Of a DNA stretch of 15,565 nucleotides, positions 14,101-15,565 are shown piece after piece (within the stretch, counting starts at the first letter, position 1; each line of letters starts with the position of its first letter). The notes under the pieces are model-generated. The model had not been told where the DNA came from and did no database searches. It was given only the letters and a program-made list of their open reading frames with translations. The stretch covers positions 1-15,565 of the forward strand of contig VBGV01000066.1 in assembly GCA_005880755.1 (NCBI GenBank). The letters run 5' to 3'. A program made the position numbers and the translations under genes. This stretch comes from Chloroflexota bacterium (GTDB taxonomy: Bacteria > Chloroflexota > Dormibacteria > Dormibacterales > Dormibacteraceae).

Positions 14101-15496
14101 AGGTTTGCTGGCCCCTCGCGGGCGCGGGGTTGGTCGGGGTGGCCGCCACGACGCTGGCTCCGAAGAAGCTCTGCAGCCACTTGGTGGTGAGTGGGAACTG
14201 TCCGCCCGAATAGTCGAGGATGACCGTCTGCGACGACACGCGGTGGGTGACCGGATCCGCGAGCTGCAGCCCGGTCGGGTCAAGCATGCTCGTGACACGG
14301 CTTTCGAGGCCCGGAAAGTTGGTGGCGCCGTTGGCGAACTGGACCGGCGCCTTCTCGCCCAGCGTCTTGGGATCGATCAAGACCGACCCGATGTACCGAT
14401 GGATCATCGAAAAAGACGGGTCGTCGGGGCACAGCTGGGACACAGCCGCGCCCATTCCGCAGTTGTACGAGTCGAGCAGGTTCCCATCCCCTGTCGAGGA
14501 CGGCCCGGTCAACGCGATGCGGATGATCGAGCTGTCGGGCAGGTTCTTGCCCCAGTCGTAGATCGCCTTCATGTCCGAGATGGTCATGTCGGTGTGGATG
14601 TTCTTCTGCAGCGCGTTGAGCAGCTGCGGCGCTTTGGCGAAGCCGTTGACGGTCGTCGCCTTCTTCTTGATCGCTTGCATGATGTCCTGCTGCCGTTTGG
14701 CCCGACCGAAGTCCGAGGCCTGTTCGGCCTGAACAGCGTGGCGTGACCTCGCAATCTGCAGGGCCTGCTCACCGGTCAGGTGCTGGCAGCCGGCCTTGAA
14801 GTGGATCGGGCGATAGCCCCCGCTGTAGTCGGGATACGACCAGTCATCGAGGTTCGTGGTCAGGCAGACGTCGACGCCGCCCAGGGCGTCGACCATGTCG
14901 CGGAAGGCCTTGAAGTCGACCGCGATGAAGCGATCGAAGGTCAGCCCGGTGATCTTGCCGACCTCGTGCTCGGCCGCCAGGCCGCCGCCATTCGCACCCG
15001 AGTACTGCGAAGCGACGCAGCAGATGATGTTGGTGTAGGGGACCTCGTACGCCGCGTTGATCTTGTTGGTCCAGATCCGACTCGGGTTGGACTGCAGGTT
15101 CATGGGCACGACGAGGTCGCGTGGGATGGAGGCCATCATCACCCGGTTGGTCGTCGGGTCGATGGTCACGGCCATGATCGAGTCGGTCAGGTACGGCGCG
15201 TCGTTCTCGTAGCCGCCCATCCCGAGCAACAGGATGTTCACCTGCTGGCCGTGCTTGAGCTTGTAGGCCAGGGTGCCCGGCGCCGGCTCGACCACCTGGA
15301 CGACTTCTCCGATCGGGTTGATGTGATGGCCGGTGGTCGCCGTGACAAAGTCGTCGAACCGCTTGTAAGTGAGCGTGACTCCGACCAGCACGGCGACGAG
15401 CAGGACGGCGAGCAGCGCCGCAGGGACCGACCTGGTCAGGCGGTAGGAGACGTTGTAGCGGGATCGCCTGGCCCGTTTTGGCCTGGCCCGAAACAT
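14045..15496 (-). CDS. LytR-CpsA-Psr (LCP) family cell wall polymer ligase with LytR_C domain
   Basis: LCP proteins transfer lipid-linked glycopolymers onto peptidoglycan at the outer face of the membrane. The 483-residue protein has an Arg-rich cytoplasmic start (residues 1-22), one membrane anchor (24-44) and the LCP domain. Characteristic segments are VNILLLGMGG, YLTDSIMAVTIDP, SIPRDLVVPM, TNKINAAYE, FDRFIAVDFKAFRDMVDALGGVDV, HLTGEQALQIARSRH and DFGRAKRQQDIM; these contain the conserved Asp and Arg residues that bind pyrophosphate. The last 90 or so residues, from about VILDYSGGQF, resemble the LytR_C domain. ATG 15496 is preferred; GTG 15502 is in frame two codons earlier. Its 3' end lies under the meaB start, so it may head the mutase operon, though no metabolic link is evident. 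Confidence 0.93.
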   Translation of the reverse strand: MFRARPKRARRSRYNVSYRLTRSVPAALLAVLLVAVLVGVTLTYKRFDDFVTATTGHHINPIGEVVQVVEPAPGTLAYKLKHGQQVNILLLGMGGYENDAPYLTDSIMAVTIDPTTNRVMMASIPRDLVVPMNLQSNPSRIWTNKINAAYEVPYTNIICCVASQYSGANGGGLAAEHEVGKITGLTFDRFIAVDFKAFRDMVDALGGVDVCLTTNLDDWSYPDYSGGYRPIHFKAGCQHLTGEQALQIARSRHAVQAEQASDFGRAKRQQDIMQAIKKKATTVNGFAKAPQLLNALQKNIHTDMTISDMKAIYDWGKNLPDSSIIRIALTGPSSTGDGNLLDSYNCGMGAAVSQLCPDDPSFSMIHRYIGSVLIDPKTLGEKAPVQFANGATNFPGLESRVTSMLDPTGLQLADPVTHRVSSQTVILDYSGGQFPLTTKWLQSFFGASVVAATPTNPAPARGQQTYGLVVVLGHDFALRWLGE

Positions 15497-15565
15497 GAGC
15501 ACCGGGATTTTAACAACGACGCCTGGGGGACGAGCGTTACGGCGAGGGTGTCGCGGCCGAGTTGT
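15497..15565 (-). promoter_or_regulatory. Upstream region of the LCP gene with a -10-like box
   Basis: On the minus strand TAAAAT (15512-15507) lies ten bases before the ATG at 15496 and is the only AT-rich stretch here, so it may be a -10 box with a very short leader. No matching -35 is seen. The bases beyond it could hold the end of another minus-strand gene (a frame ending ATPSP then TAA at 15539-15537), but eight codons are too few to call. Confidence 0.35.

Overview
The window is a gene-dense, high-GC bacterial chromosome segment. Almost every base lies in a gene and many genes overlap by 1-8 bases. Several genes use GTG or TTG starts, and one appears to use CTG. The gene content is a System I cytochrome c maturation operon, a LytR-CpsA-Psr wall protein, an L25/CTC ribosomal protein with an acidic tail, and a two-subunit B12-dependent acyl-CoA mutase with its MeaB-type GTPase. 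Together these suggest a soil or sediment bacterium of the Chloroflexota/Dormibacterota or actinobacterial sphere. That placement is inference; no rRNA or other phylogenetic marker is present. No tRNA, rRNA, CRISPR array, insertion sequence or phage gene was seen, and no gap between genes exceeds about 110 bases.

Left part (1-7267, minus strand): one apparently continuous ten-gene operon, read right to left. It runs zinc-ribbon/degenerate GGDEF protein, histidine phosphatase, GH1 beta-glycosidase, ccmG, ccmE, ccmF, a 29-codon membrane peptide, ccmA, ccmB, ccmC (cut by the window edge). All junctions overlap or are separated by at most 5 bases. The ccm genes form the heme export, chaperone and ligation machinery for c-type cytochromes. 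CcmE carries the cysteine variant of the heme-binding site, with Phe in place of the usual Tyr.

Middle part (7268-11048): a short divergent promoter region drives the operon to the left and rarA (replication-associated AAA+ ATPase) to the right. After rarA comes a 107-base gap with two copies of the palindrome TAGTCCGGACTA, centred 42 bp apart. This looks like a paired operator in front of an atypical, C-terminally extended nucleoside diphosphate kinase-like gene. That gene converges on and overlaps a short MscS-type channel gene, which is translationally coupled behind rplY (L25/CTC). An RDD membrane protein with a polyproline N-terminus is divergent from rplY and ends in a small intrinsic terminator.

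Right part (11029-15496, minus strand): LCP wall-polymer ligase, meaB-type GTPase, acyl-CoA mutase large subunit, B12-binding small subunit, closely packed. The mutase subunits have the sizes of IcmA/IcmB. The two residues that separate methylmalonyl-CoA mutase (Tyr, Arg) from isobutyryl-CoA mutase (Phe, Gln) are Phe and Gln here, so isobutyryl-CoA or a related non-carboxylated acyl-CoA is the likelier substrate. The strongest points for follow-up are the paired operator, the variant CcmE, the small peptide inside the ccm operon, the CTG-initiated phosphatase and the mutase specificity.
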